Assembly (NCBI RefSeq): GCF_022581195.2
Contig: NC_061458.1
Span: forward strand, 8,308,001-8,372,000
Source: Helicoverpa zea
Lineage: Eukaryota > Arthropoda > Insecta > Lepidoptera > Noctuidae
Reading direction: 5' to 3'
Length of the DNA stretch: 64,000 bases
Shown: positions 42,406 to 54,400 of the stretch, in pieces
How the letters are laid out: every line of letters starts with the position of its first letter
Position numbering within the stretch: position 1 is the first letter of the stretch
Notes under the pieces: generated by a model
Told to the model about the DNA's origin: nothing
What the model saw: only the letters and a program-made list of their open reading frames with translations
Database searches by the model: none
Position numbers and translations under genes: made by a program

Positions 42406-45400
42406 ATGGGTTGCTCGAATGGAGTCGCACTGAATCAACTACTTTTGGTTTCCCTAAAGTGCGTATCAATTGACTCCCTTTTTAATGAAATGCTAATGCG
42501 TTATTATTTTTGTTCTTTATTTGTTCCAGCTTGCTGCATTTAGCAAGAGGGAGGTCAGAAGTATACTCTGGGATAAGCAAATACTCCTTCCCAGATGATT
42601 TCATATTTGGAGTAGCGACGTCCGCATACCAAATTGAGGGAGCATGGAACGAAGAAGGTAAGCATTTTTGACAATTAGTAAAATATGTTGTGTTCATAAT
42701 ATTGTTCAGATTTACTTTATAGTGATTTATTTAAAAACATATCGTTTTAGCTATTATTCCAACTGCTAATTAGATACACTCAGATGGTTATTAAATACAT
42801 AGGTATGTTACTTTGTGTATTTTGTGCCTGAAACGCCACCATAAAATACAGAAAGCAAGAAAGTACATACTTTAATAATTATATTATTTAATTCATCTCC
42901 TGTTGTTATTCATTATCAATTTATTCTAAATAGTTCTTCCTATCATATTATAAGTTATTGTTGCTGCTACGAACAACTTAGAAATGATAATAATTTTGCT
43001 GTGTTATTCACTAGGTAAAGGAGAAAGCATATTTGACACATTCATCCACCTACACCCTGAATATACTCCGGACCATTCAAACGGTGATGTGGCAGCGGAC
43101 TCTTACCATCACTACATGGACGATATAGATCTGATCAAAAAACTTGGCGTAAGCCATTATAGAATGTCTATTTCGTGGCCCAGGTAAATACTACTAATTT
43201 CCTACTAATATGCATGTATGTTATTCTTTTACAATAAATATCTAGACCGTGGTATGTAGGTAGGCGATACCCTGGATTAATACCTACATAGGCTATTTTT
43301 TATCAACTCATCATGCAAGCAAAGCGGCGTGTGGTAGTCAATATGATAATAAAAACAAATATGTATCGTTCTTTAGAGAGAGATCAGCCAGCTGCGCAGG
43401 CCATATTAAAGTGCAAGTCTTTGCGTAGATACAGGTGCACTCAGTATTCCCTCACTCGCATAGCCCGATGAGACACAATCCAAAACGAACGGAGAGAGAT
43501 CAGGTGCAGGACCGACACTTACGTGCTCTTCGATGCATGGTTGTATCACCACCAACTTTCAACTTCTATTTTTAATTGGTTTTATTTACCTACTTATCTA
43601 AGACATTGTGCATACTTACTTTGGATTATTTTGTTTACAGAATACTCCCAAATGGCACTGCCAATTACATAAACCTCCAAGGCGTGATGCACTACAGAAA
43701 ACTGTTTGTGGAGCTTTTAAAAGCAAACATCATTCCTGTAGTTACAATTTACCACTGGGATATACCTACTGCTCTAGAGGGCCTTGGCTTGTGGAAAAAC
43801 ACAACTCTTGTAGACTATTTAGTGGACTATGCGAGAATTTTATTCAATCTGTACGGAGATCTTGTAAAAATATGGGTAACGATCAACGAACCAGATATAG
43901 TTTGTGCTGATGTAAGTTCAAGTGCCTCATTAGATTTGCTTCTAATTACAATAAGATTAGAGGTTTGATATCAGCTTTGCGATAAGTAATTTTCATGGGA
44001 ATATGATATTGAGTCACAATAATGCTTTTCCGTTGACATTATTTTAATGATTCGACGTTATCGATAAGGTTCGATTTTCAAGTGAGGCTTATAACAATTT
44101 ATTGATTTTGTTCTGACATTACTCCAGGGTATTAAATTTAACAAATACCTTCCCGAGGAAGCGACACACGGTTTAAACGAATACGTATGTATTCACAACA
44201 TGTTACTAGCACACGCCAGGGTGTATCGTCTTTATGAAAAGGAATTTAAACCATATCAAAATGGTAAACTTGGCCTATGCCTCGATGTAATTTGGCCTGA
44301 ACCAAAAAATCCCGGAAATCCTGAAGATTTAAAGGCTGGAGAAATATACTCACGGATGCGTGTAAGTTTCAATTACTTTATTATTATTGCTAACACTGGA
44401 TATTTAATTACAATTGTTACAAAATATGCTTTTGGGAAACATGGTTAAAATATAATGCTATAATGCTTTGGCGATTTGCACACATATTTATTAACAATTG
44501 AGACTGAGGTTATATTATACGTGATATCGTGTTCAAACCTCTATTGTTTATTAACGTGGTTACAAATTCTGGGATACCTTTATCTACCTTTATTACTTTT
44601 TTTTATATAGTTTGCTTTCTATTTCAGATTGGAATCTACGCCCATTTAATATTCTCGGAAGATGGTGATTATCCTCCTTTTGTTCGCGAACGGGTTAACA
44701 GTATGAGTCACAAACAAGGATACCTGCAATCACGTCTGCCGTATTATACAGAGGAAGAGGTTAATTTAAAATAAAATAAATTATACTATAACTAGCGACC
44801 CGCTTCGGCTTCGCACGGGATTGCATTATTTCCCTACTATTTAATGTACATATATTATTATACATATAAACCTTCCTCTTTCATCCATCAATTAAAAAAA
44901 TCGCATGAAAATCGGTTGCGTAGTTTTGAAGATTACAAAGCGAAGAAAGCGAAAGAAATTAAGCGTACAAAGTGACACGGGGACACAAGAAGGGGCTTTG
45001 TTTTATTGTTTAAAATTTAGCAAAAGGAAACATAACTATCTACTTAACTATTTTTTTTTTCAGGTAAAAGCCCTTCAAGGTAGCGCTGATTTCTTAGGAA
45101 TCAATCACTATACCTCATTTTTGGCTTCCCAGTCATCTTCAGATCCTTCTTGGGCAGTACCATCAATGGACCAGGATACGGGAGTCAGGTTAGACAAAAC
45201 CAAAGCCTGGCCAAGACCCGGTGCTGACTGGTTAAGCGTAAGTAATAATCTTTGAAGGAAATGTGTAAATAGGGGTGCATACACGGTGCATGTAGCTGGA
45301 GTAAGTTAACATGCGCAAGTGACAAGAGCATGCGGGTGGGTCGCTTTAGTACATGCGCGAGTCGCTGGACCAGCACGTTTTTAATGTGCATGTATCCTAC

Positions 45401-46484
45401 GCATGTGCCTACACATGCGCAAGCTACTAGCACCGTGTAGATACACCCTAATTTTAACAGATATTATTCATAGTCGTGCTCTTTGTCATCGTCTTCAACT
45501 TAACCATAGTCGCTTAGAGAGTGGAACCTACTTTCTTTTAGTTCATGTAATAAAATCTGCTCATGAGTGGCAAATTATATGAAATACAAACTCCAATTAC
45601 CTCATTTATTTTGCTTCTTGGAATGATTTTTACTGCACAAGATCTACTAATCAAACATTTCTCACAGGTATACCCACCCGGAATGCGTAAAGTTCTCAAC
45701 TGGCTTCAAAATAATTTTAAACTACTGGAGAGAATACCAATAATAATTACTGAAAATGGCTTATCCGATTTTGGCCAAACAGCGGATTATGAAAGAGTTT
45801 CTTATTATAACGATTATCTCTATCAAATTCTGTTGGCCATACATGAAGATGGGTGCAATATCAAAGGCTATTTTGCTTGGAGCCTACTTGATACGTTTGA
45901 GTGGAATTATGGCTATACGTAAGTCTTGATTTATTTGGCATATTTAGTTAATTAAAATTAAATAATAACATACGGAGTCGAAGTAAAAACTTTTCCAAGT
46001 TTTTATGTTATTACGCTGTCGAGCACTTCAAAATACTAACTGTATGTGCTTGAAACTTGACCAAAGGAGGTACCTACTAAATATAATAATACATATTTAC
46101 GTGTGCTTGTAAGCATTCCTAGGCCCCCAAGATTCCATGAAAGAGAAGAAATCTGCAAAGTGACAGCTGAGTTTAATCTTTATGTGTGAAGGACCCACAT
46201 AATCACCGTAGATTCAGTTTCGAAATAATTATTTAGGACTTAAACTTTATCGATACATTAAAACCCTTTTTATATGCTTTTACTTATAGCCTGGTTTTGT
46301 TTTTTTTTTTTTCAGTGTAACATTCGGCTTATTCAAGGTGGATTTCAACAGTCCAAACAAGACGCGAACTCCTAAACTATCTGCGTATAACTACGCCAAA
46401 ATTGTGCGCACGCGTCGTATTGATTTCGACTTTATTAAGGCGCCTGTAACTTACAATATATGGCAATACCTACCTTATCATTAG
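42406..46484 (+). CDS. family 1 beta-glycosidase (myrosinase 1-like / beta-glucosidase), gene A
   Basis: Nine exons: 42406-42458, 42530-42657, 43015-43183, 43641-43911, 44128-44361, 44628-44759, 45064-45237, 45668-45918, 46316-46484; 526 aa, usual for insect GH1. The N-terminus is a signal peptide (GVALNQLLLVSLNLLHLARG), so the enzyme is predicted secreted, probably into the gut lumen or another extracellular space. Catalytic acid/base Glu200 in TINEP, nucleophile Glu416 in IIITENG. Glycone-binding residues Gln52 (AYQIEGAW) and Glu465 (DTFEWNYGYT). The block YHWDIPTAL has Thr where many GH1 enzymes have Gln. C-terminus VTFGLFKVDF...RTRRIDFDFI. GH1 enzymes hydrolyse beta-glucosides and galactosides; the aglycone preference cannot be read from this. 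Exon 5 is a fusion of what are two exons in gene B. Confidence 0.92.
43375..43540 (+). repeat. dispersed repeat in GH1 gene A intron 3
   Basis: Shares 'agccagctgcgcaggccata', 'acaggtgcactcagtattcc', the 'gatgagacacaatcc'-like block and 'cttacgtgctctt' with 14960-15225. Confidence 0.6.
44790..44995 (+). repeat. interspersed repeat in GH1 gene A
   Basis: Begins taactagcgacccgcttcgg, a very common lepidopteran interspersed start, and continues through 'gcatgaaaatcggttgcgta' and 'caaagtgacacggggacaca'. Lies in the intron between exons 6 and 7. Confidence 0.55.
45271..45449. mobile_element. small TIR element in GH1 gene A intron 7
   Basis: Imperfect ~28-bp terminal inverted repeats: aggggtgcatacacggtgca at the left and the complement of agggtgtatctacacggtgc at the right. 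The interior is dense in catgcgcaag and acatgcgc words. Confidence 0.55.
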
Positions 46485-46505
46485 TTTTCAATACAAAAGT
46501 ATTAA

Positions 46506-46511
46506 AATAAA
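46506..46511 (+). terminator. poly(A) signal of GH1 gene A
   Basis: AATAAA 22 bp after the TAG stop. Confidence 0.5.
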
Positions 46512-46876
46512 TTATAACCATGATTGGCAAATTTAGTTAATTCTGTTTTATTGTCCAACTCAATAATTATAAAGTTACCTACACATGTCATATTTAATAC
46601 ACAATATGTACATACCTATTTGCCTACTTGTCAAAAGTAAGTAGATGGATACGTAAAATGAAGGTGTTTTGTTAGATTATTGAAAAAGGATATTAATTTG
46701 AACCATTTTCATCACAATTTTACGTTCTAGCAATAACCTCTATTGTTATTATGGTATTTCAAAACATAAAGTACCTACTTTTGAAGGTATGGTAAAAAAT
46801 TATCTACGGTTTACCATACAAAGCCATATCATTTTCAATACAAAAGTATTGGAACCCCTTTTTATTTTGATTGCAG

Positions 46877-47258
46877 ATAGGAACTTATGCACACTCAATA
46901 TTATCAGAAAAAAAGACTTTCCTCCTTTTGTGCGTGAATAGGTTAACAATATGAATAGGGAACAAGGACTCGCAGAATCACGACTACCATATTTCATTGA
47001 CGCAGAAGTGAATGTTTTTCTTTTTTGAAAATTCGTTAAGGTATAAAGCGATACAAAACGCAGTAGCTCCTCACTGTCAAGAATTTGTCTGAAACAACTA
47101 GATGAGGCTGAAACACGGCGTAACTATTACATACTTTTGGCTGTTTAAATATCTTTTTTTTATACAAAGTCTCTTTGTGGAAGCTCTAACGTCTTAGGTG
47201 AGAACCACTACAGATTGTATCTAATAAGTCCGTCCTCAATGGAACCGAAAGCTATCAA
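46877..47258 (+). pseudogene. GH1 beta-glycosidase exon 7/8 pseudogene
   Basis: After a retained ttgcag acceptor, 46877-47007 resembles the exon encoding IYAH.I.SE...PPFVRERVNNM in the intact genes. It has a frameshift after about residue 12 and an in-frame TAG (PPFVRE*VNNMNREQG...SRLPYF). Near 47171-47258 follows a relic of the next exon (CGSSNVLGENHYRLYL...SSMEP, compare LQGSADF..LNHYT). Same strand and order as the intact genes, lying between them. Confidence 0.75.
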
Positions 47259-47741
47259 TAGCTATCAATACATATATATTTATGAATATATAATATATAT
47301 TTTTTTATATGTATTATGTTTACGTGTTGTGTAGTTTTACTACATATATATGTTTAGTGTATTGTTATTTGATATTTTTGTTTAGGTATTCATATTTTTG
47401 TTGTGCGATTTTTGATCTATCGAATCTCTCTATGGCTTTAAGGTTGGCTGTAAGAGAACCCAATTCTGGGTTAAGCTCGCCGTTGTACATAAACATAAAC
47501 AGCTTTGTTTCAACTACGCCATACAAGGGTCCCAAACAGGGCTATGGACCGCATGATTCCTATATATAACCGCCTACAGGGGCGCCTTAAATTGGGAAGC
47601 AACGTTGAGAAAAACCTAACTTAACCCAACTTAGTTTTTATATCTGCATCGTGTTTTATAAAGGGTATAAGATTAGAAAAGATTTGTCATTTACATTTTA
47701 GTAATCTGCATCACATTTATCACAATACAATAAATTCCTTA

Positions 47742-48020
47742 TCACTGCATATTCTTCTTCTTTCGTGTCGATGACATGTCATATATTGAGACTACACTAT
47801 GCCAGCCCAATATGCCCACAGCGAGAGCACGGCCGGATGCGCTCATTAAGTCCTCCCGCGAGCAAGTTTCAGGGCACAGTGGACATGCGATTAGGTGGGA
47901 CATCGTCTGCACTGCAGCCCCGCACTCGCACCCAAGGTCCGCCCTGCCCGCGAAGCCCCACCTGGATCGATTATCTTTGCTCCGGCCGACCTGTGCAAAT
48001 TGACATTGACAAACAAACAA
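47742..48020 (-). pseudogene. C-terminal fragment of a non-LTR retrotransposon pol gene
   Basis: Encodes RWGFAGRADLGCECGAAVQT then MSHLIACPLCP, the Cys-His-rich C-terminal motif found in Jockey/R1-like pol proteins, ending in a short tail. GC-rich relative to the flanks. No reverse transcriptase core nearby. Confidence 0.6.
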
Positions 48021-48583
48021 ATTCCTCTATCACACTTCGGTTCCGAAATGCTTCAAATTCAAATAAAGGTATCGAATTATTGCAAAATCCAATAGCAATG
48101 TGACAGGGACAAATAATTATGTTATGAATGCGACAGTCAGTTTGTTGCGATTCGGTAATATTGCTGAAACAATGTAATTGAGGTTCATTTCTTACAGAAG
48201 AAAAAAGAACATAGAATATGATTAAAAAGCTATTTTTTGTGAAAAATCTTACTCTTTCCTTACATCTGTCGTAACTTTATGGAATTATCAACAATATCCG
48301 TAGTACTATATATTATCCTCCCACAATGCACCATAAACCACTTCAAGACAGTCGATCACGTTGCTATATATCTACGTAATTTATATAGGCCAGCTTACAA
48401 CGGACTGCTCTAAGATCTATGAACTTAGACACGAAGGGACACAGATTGATCGACTTCCTAGAAATAGTTTGCTAGTCTAGTATGCGTAAGTATTTGCGAT
48501 AAATCTACGGTAAGGTTCATTTGGGAAAATCCTTTTTAGACCTGCGATAAAAAGGGGTGTTCTAAGTTTAACAGCTGTATCAG
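48020..48583. other. intergenic, no feature
   Basis: AT-rich sequence between the LINE fragment and the MITE. Nothing recognised. Confidence 0.4.
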
Positions 48584-48791
48584 TATAGTTATCGGCACGA
48601 ATCTTGAGCTCTGACCTTCACCTGCGCAGAAGTAATTTATTGGGTCCCTTTTGTGGTATGAAGTGAGGCACGGGGGCGGGATTGGCCCGCAGTGCATCGC
48701 GTAATAGCCGTCATTCGGGATTGGTTCTTTGCTAATAAATCACTTCTGCGCAGATGTAGGTCAGAGCTCAAGATTCGTGCCGATAACTATA
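48584..48791. mobile_element. ~208-bp MITE with ~55-bp terminal inverted repeats
   Basis: Left end tatagttatcggcacgaatc...ctgcgcagaagt and right end its complement with few differences (48736-48791). The outermost tata may be part of the target duplication. GC-rich centre, no ORF. Confidence 0.75.
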
Positions 48792-49265
48792 CCTATATTT
48801 GTGACGTCATTAGTTGCTTTTTGTTTTGAGAGCTGATCTAATTAGGGTGTATAAAAAAAGGTAGCAGGTAATTTTATTATATTTACGTAGTGATATCAAA
48901 GAGATATCGAGTGAATTTTAATTTTATAATGAACTTTTTGACAAACAGTTTTATACTTTGGTTGAAAGCTCCAGTTGATATTTTTATAAAGCCTTTATTT
49001 TTATTATTATTTTACCCATGATAAATTCCGTTAAAATGAGTCAAAGGACGATTTTAAATATAAACTTTTACGTTTTAATCTATTTTGGAAAATGTTTTCA
49101 CTGGTATTTTCCTAGTCAATGTTGTTATGATATCATTTAATTAATGTTGTACAAAAATATATGTTTTGGGCTCTTGGTCCTAAATAAACTATTACCGATG
49201 AACGCCTACGAATCGGATTGATTCTTCGTGCTTGCTACCTAATTACGGACGCTTATTAGAGTAAA

Positions 49266-49650
49266 GTAAGTCGTGGTGGCCTAGTGGGTAAAGAACCAAC
49301 CTCTCAAGTATGAGGGCGCGGGTTCGATCCCAGGTCAGGCAAGTTCCAATGCAACTTTTCTAAGTTTGTATGTACTTTCTAAGTATATCTTAGACACCAT
49401 TGACTGTGTTTCGGATGGCACGTTAAACTGTAGGTCCCGGCTGTCATTGAACATCCTTGGCAGTCGTTACGGGTAGTCAGAAGCCAGTAAGTCTGACACC
49501 AGTCTAACCAAGGGGTATCGGGTTGCCCGGGAAACCGGGTTGAGGAGGTCAGATAGGCAGTCGCTTCTTGAAAAGCACTGGTACTCAGCTGAATCCGGTT
49601 AGACTGGAAGCCGAACCCAACATGATTGGGAAAAGGCTCGGAGGATGATG
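49266..49650 (+). mobile_element. complete tRNA-derived SINE with 11-bp target duplication
   Basis: Flanked by attagagtaaa at 49255-49265 and 49651-49661. The head holds A-box-like tggcctagtggg and B box gggttcgatccc. The body contains tgtttcggatggcacgttaa and gactggaagccgaacccaac, and the element ends in ggaggatgatg. Fragments of the same family: 10205-10420 (minus) and 61746-61815 (plus). Not a functional tRNA gene. Confidence 0.85.
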
Positions 49651-50375
49651 ATTAGAGTAAAAGAAAACGATTGGTCATACCTACTGATGTTAATATGACA
49701 GCTGCTTCTCGCCTAGTCTATTAATTAACCATGTAGATATCTTAGATATATAAGTAGTCAGGTTCGGGCGATTCGACTAAGTTACATCGTTTGTACAAAA
49801 ATATAAACTGATTTGTAAATGTGAACACCATGTAGCATTTTAATCTTTTTTTCATTATTTATTCTCATATTCTTTGTATATTGTGATTCTACATGATATT
49901 CGCATGCTATTATAGTATGTATATATGTACATACAAACTGTAATCCCTATTATTTTTAAAGGAGTAACCATGGAGTTTCTTTCCCGTTCTTCTCCATAGG
50001 AAGCTACTTTTGGAATGGGCAACTAGAATCAACTTTATTTATATTTTTTGACGTTCATAAGTGCTTGTGAAGGCCTTAATAAATGATTTGACTTTGACTT
50101 TACTTTTTTCAAGCTCAAACGATACTTTCATAATATTAGCCGGCTATGATGATGCCCTTATAATTGTTCAAAAGTCGCTATTAAGAAATTTGGCAAAACC
50201 TGTTGTTTAAATGTATTAAAAAATTAGTTTTTTTTTTACCGTAGCTTCTATTTAATTTAAAAAACGGTTTGTAAATAAATTACCAAACTCGAACATACAT
50301 AGTTTATCACAGCTATAATAAATAAAAGCATGAATGACATCTTTACGCGTTAAATTCTTGAACAACTTAATTAAA

Positions 50376-50438
50376 TAAAATTATTTGACAGCTCTTAAAA
50401 AAAGTTTTGATTTTTTTAAGAGCTGTCAAATAATTTTA
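50376..50438. repeat. perfect hairpin, 28-bp arms and 7-bp loop
   Basis: Arms 50376-50403 and 50411-50438 are exact reverse complements (around ttatttgacagctcttaaaa), loop gttttga. Could be a MITE relic or an RNA hairpin. No expression evidence. Confidence 0.75.
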
Positions 50439-50439
50439 T

Positions 50440-51360
50440 AACTGTGTTAAACTATAGAGAAAATATATAAGCTTAGCTGGAAAGACCAGAAAAGTCCTAC
50501 ATTCACCTTCACCTCTCAACCTTGGCTATTTATAATGATTTTGTGCAAAGCAATCAATAAATTTGCGCATCTCATAGAATATGTATTTAGTGTAGAATAA
50601 AATGTCAATGCTATATAATTAGCAAAGCTTTTTACGAACATTTCTTATGAATAAAACCTCGGTTTATCGAGTTGTATGTAACATTAAATATGTAATATTT
50701 AAGTGTGCATTATTTTAAGATATTCTTGTTGCTATTTAGAGAATTTATTAATTTTGCACGGTATTCGAGGTATCGCTTGTTAACTTTAAAAAAAAAAACC
50801 CTGTTTATAAACTTTTTTCGTGTTATTATTTACACATTGATAACTTGATGACATTATTTACACGTTGATGACATTTTGGATTTAAAATTTGTGAATTCCA
50901 AATAGTTTTTTGAAATAATGTAGTAATCACACCAGTTTTGTATTTATATTAACTGTTGTTAATCTATTCTATTGAAAAACACTTTACAGCGTCATTAACT
51001 TCATATTACTTTATTTTGGACTCAGGACAATTAACAAAATAACCAAAACCGGTATAATTAAATGTGCCTATTTCAATTAACACGCGCCGTTTTTAAGTAA
51101 AGTACCTATTAACATAACCTTGAGTTAACCAGAAACACGTAAATTATTGTTATTACATTTACCAATTTGACGTACATATGACGTACAAAATATCGGATAT
51201 GAAATCAGTTCCGATCAAGTAAATTTTGCAGGAAGGGCACTCCTGCAATCGGTCAGTTCACTTAGAGTTCGCGGACATAATATGTTTTGAGATTGCTTTC
51301 TGAATGCCAATGTGACGACTAGTTCCTTTGCCAGGAAGGCTTATAAGGTTACCTTGCTTA
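50440..51360. other. intergenic region upstream of GH1 gene B
   Basis: AT-rich. No repeat or exon recognised. Confidence 0.45.
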
Positions 51361-51364
51361 AAGG

Positions 51365-51426
51365 CTATAATTAAGATTGTCGCATTGAGTAGGTAAAGGC
51401 ACCGGAGGAGTGTTTTAGTTAGCACA
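51365..51426 (+). promoter_or_regulatory. candidate core promoter and leader of GH1 gene B
   Basis: tataattaa at about 51365, some 60 bp before the ATG, with a leader gttttagttagcacaATG like that of gene A. Confidence 0.4.
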
Positions 51427-54400
51427 ATGCGGAGCTCGCGTGGAGTCGCCCTGAACAGAGCACTTTTGGTAACTCTTAGGTGAGATCTAAGTGATTATTA
51501 TCAGTGTTTTTTGTTTGTATTTGTTTAATTATTTGTGCGGTGTTTTGTTTTCGGAATATAATCGTTTAGTGTTAAAATGTGTATTTATATATGTTTGACT
51601 AATTATTATACTGTTTATTTTTGTTTTGGTGCGGTGTTATGTCATTCAGTGATGCTGGAAGTTTTATTAAAAAAAATTTTCGTGACTGTATTCAAAATAT
51701 TCAAAACCGTTTGTATAACAAGTACCCACATAATCCGGTTTCAAATTAATCGTTAACTTTTTTCAATGATTTTATTAATCGCATATTTGTATCATGAGTT
51801 CAAACAATTAGTTATCTGCGTGGGTTTTGTGCTATAACCAGTTTCTAGGTAATAGTTATTAAATGTGATGCATAATGATAATAAAACAATTTATTACCAA
51901 GTTTATTGCTCTTATAACATAGTCATTTGTTTTCTGAACAAGATAAACAATATAAGTAATGATATGTTCTCCTTCACCTCAACTGAAGCATATGACAGCA
52001 AAACGTAGAGGAAGTGGTGAAGGGTGGGCGTTTTGGGGACTGTCTTTTGTTTTTTATTGTTCAAAAAGTGCTGTTTTGTATCCAAGTTTGAATAACTTTT
52101 GATTTTGTTATTGTCTTTTCTGGTTTAGCTTGCTTCAATTAGCAAGAGGGAGGCCAGAAGTGGACTCTAGGGCGAGCAATTATACCTTCCCGGAGGATTT
52201 CATATTCGGAGTGTCGACGGCCGCGTTTCAAATTGAAGGGGGATGGAATGAAGGAGGTAAGTGCGTTTTCATTCCTGAATGGTTTAATCGTTCACTACTT
52301 CATAGGGTACTTCAACCTTAATGGTTTTACTATGTCCGGATATTTTTTCGTGTATTTTTTAAATTTTAATCGTTTTTTTTTTTCAAATTCCTTTCGTTTT
52401 ATTTAAATTAAAATTACTGTTGAAAAGAGATGTTACATACAATGTAATACCTCCTTTAAGGTTGTCTGGTCTATGACCGCTATCTATATATAGAAGTAAT
52501 GTATTTTGTTAAATACTTAAGTAACATGGTGTTCTGAGAGTCAAATAATAAATTCCACATATATAAAAGTTTCACTGTTTTATCCCTTCAGGTTATGGTT
52601 ACATTAATAATATTACATGTCTTTAAAGCTAGCTAACTCAGTGTTGATCACCAAGCAACTGCAGTAAAATATCCTGTTCTGATAGTCTATCGATCTAATA
52701 AATAGCAATATGATAAATGGTATTATTATGATAATAAAAACATTGTGCACGGTCTAATACTAAAATACATATTCATCTTATATGTTAATTGTGTAGCATT
52801 TTGCATTATTAAATCTTGCCAAGTTTTGTCACAGCAAAAAACAGAAAGAAAAATATACCGGAGGTATGTACTTTTAGTTACCAGAAAATTAGACAACCAG
52901 GCCTACCAATGGGTAACGAATTGCCCAGGTAACAGTGTTAAGAATATCAGATGGGCATTCACACCATGTAAAATACATGTGCCAGGATGCGTTTAGTAAA
53001 ACTGGATTGGCTTCCAGTTGGCATTGGATGACATTATATTATTTACCAAACATCAAAGTTATGACTTAACATTATCTGAATATTGTTATTTTTAATTCTC
53101 GCAGGCAAAGGCGAAGGTATATGGGACACATACATCCACAAGCATCCTAATTACACTGCAGACCACTTAAACGGCGATGTGGCAGCCGACTCCTATCATC
53201 TCTGGAGGGATGACATAGAAATGATCAAAAGCATCGATATTCATTACTACAGACTGTCAATTTCATGGCCCAGGTATGCTGTCTATAAATTACTAGCTAC
53301 TGCCAGCGGTTTCACCCGCATCCCGTGGGAACCTCTACGCGAACCCGGATAAAAGGTAGCCTATAGCCTTCTCACTCATCTCACAACTGAAATAATATTT
53401 TAAATCGGACCAGTAGTTCTTGAGAACAAACAAATAAACTCTTCAGTACCTATTAATTTCGTATTAGTATACTGATATTGTAAAGCATCAGCACATGTAT
53501 GTAGGTAATTAAATTTGTAATAGATAAAAAAAAACTACTGCACCAATTAAAAAAATTATTCACTGTTAGAAAGTTACACTCTTCCCGAGTAACATAGGCT
53601 ATTATACTTTATCCTGGTACGGGAAGTTCTCATGGGACGCGAGTGAAACCGCGGGGAAAAGGCCTTGTTCGATTATAAACAATTTAAAAATGCAATATGG
53701 ATTAATTGCACCAATTATGGTGAAGGAAAAAGGTTGTAAGTTATTTGCGCTATAATCTATTTACATATTTAGGTATCGATATTGGCATAACTACCGATTT
53801 CTCGTATAATTAGGTACATTACATACATAGGTCATTATCAGTATACAGTCTACGCTAAAATTCATCGAATCGGTTTAACACATAACTAACAAGTAAGCAG
53901 ACAGAATCACTTTCATTTTCCTAATGCAATGTAAGAATGTAGAACACTCTAAAAATTGGGGTCGATCACAAACACATAAATATGCATCCAAAACTAGTTT
54001 GTTTGTTATTTATATTTCCGTATTTATAATGAGAAAGAACCTGCTTTACAGCTTTTTTAATATAATGGTATCTTTGCTTATATAATCGGAATTTACGTCA
54101 ATCTTTCTTTTTATTTATTTTTAATAATACAAAATGATATTTTCTTTTTATATGTGGAATCATCTTGTCGCTCATCAAAATTGACACTTATTAAAAATCA
54201 AGGTCAGGTGTTTTGAAGGTTCAAAATGTTGTTTTGGTTATTCAAGAAATTTGCATTTAAATACATAGTTAATTTTTAGACGCGGGATGACGCTAGCAAT
54301 TTTGCACTTTGATCCTATTTCGATATAATTGGCAATTAACTAGTTTGCCCATATGCAGCCTTGCTGGCTTTGATATTTTTCGATTAAAAATTAAAATCTT

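Noticed and set aside
42984..43187. Separate small ORFs at 43.0, 43.6, 44.2, 44.5, 45.0 and 45.6 kb
   Set aside because: They are exons of GH1 gene A read past their splice sites, not independent genes.
49270..49345. tRNA gene
   Set aside because: Head of a complete SINE with an 11-bp target duplication.
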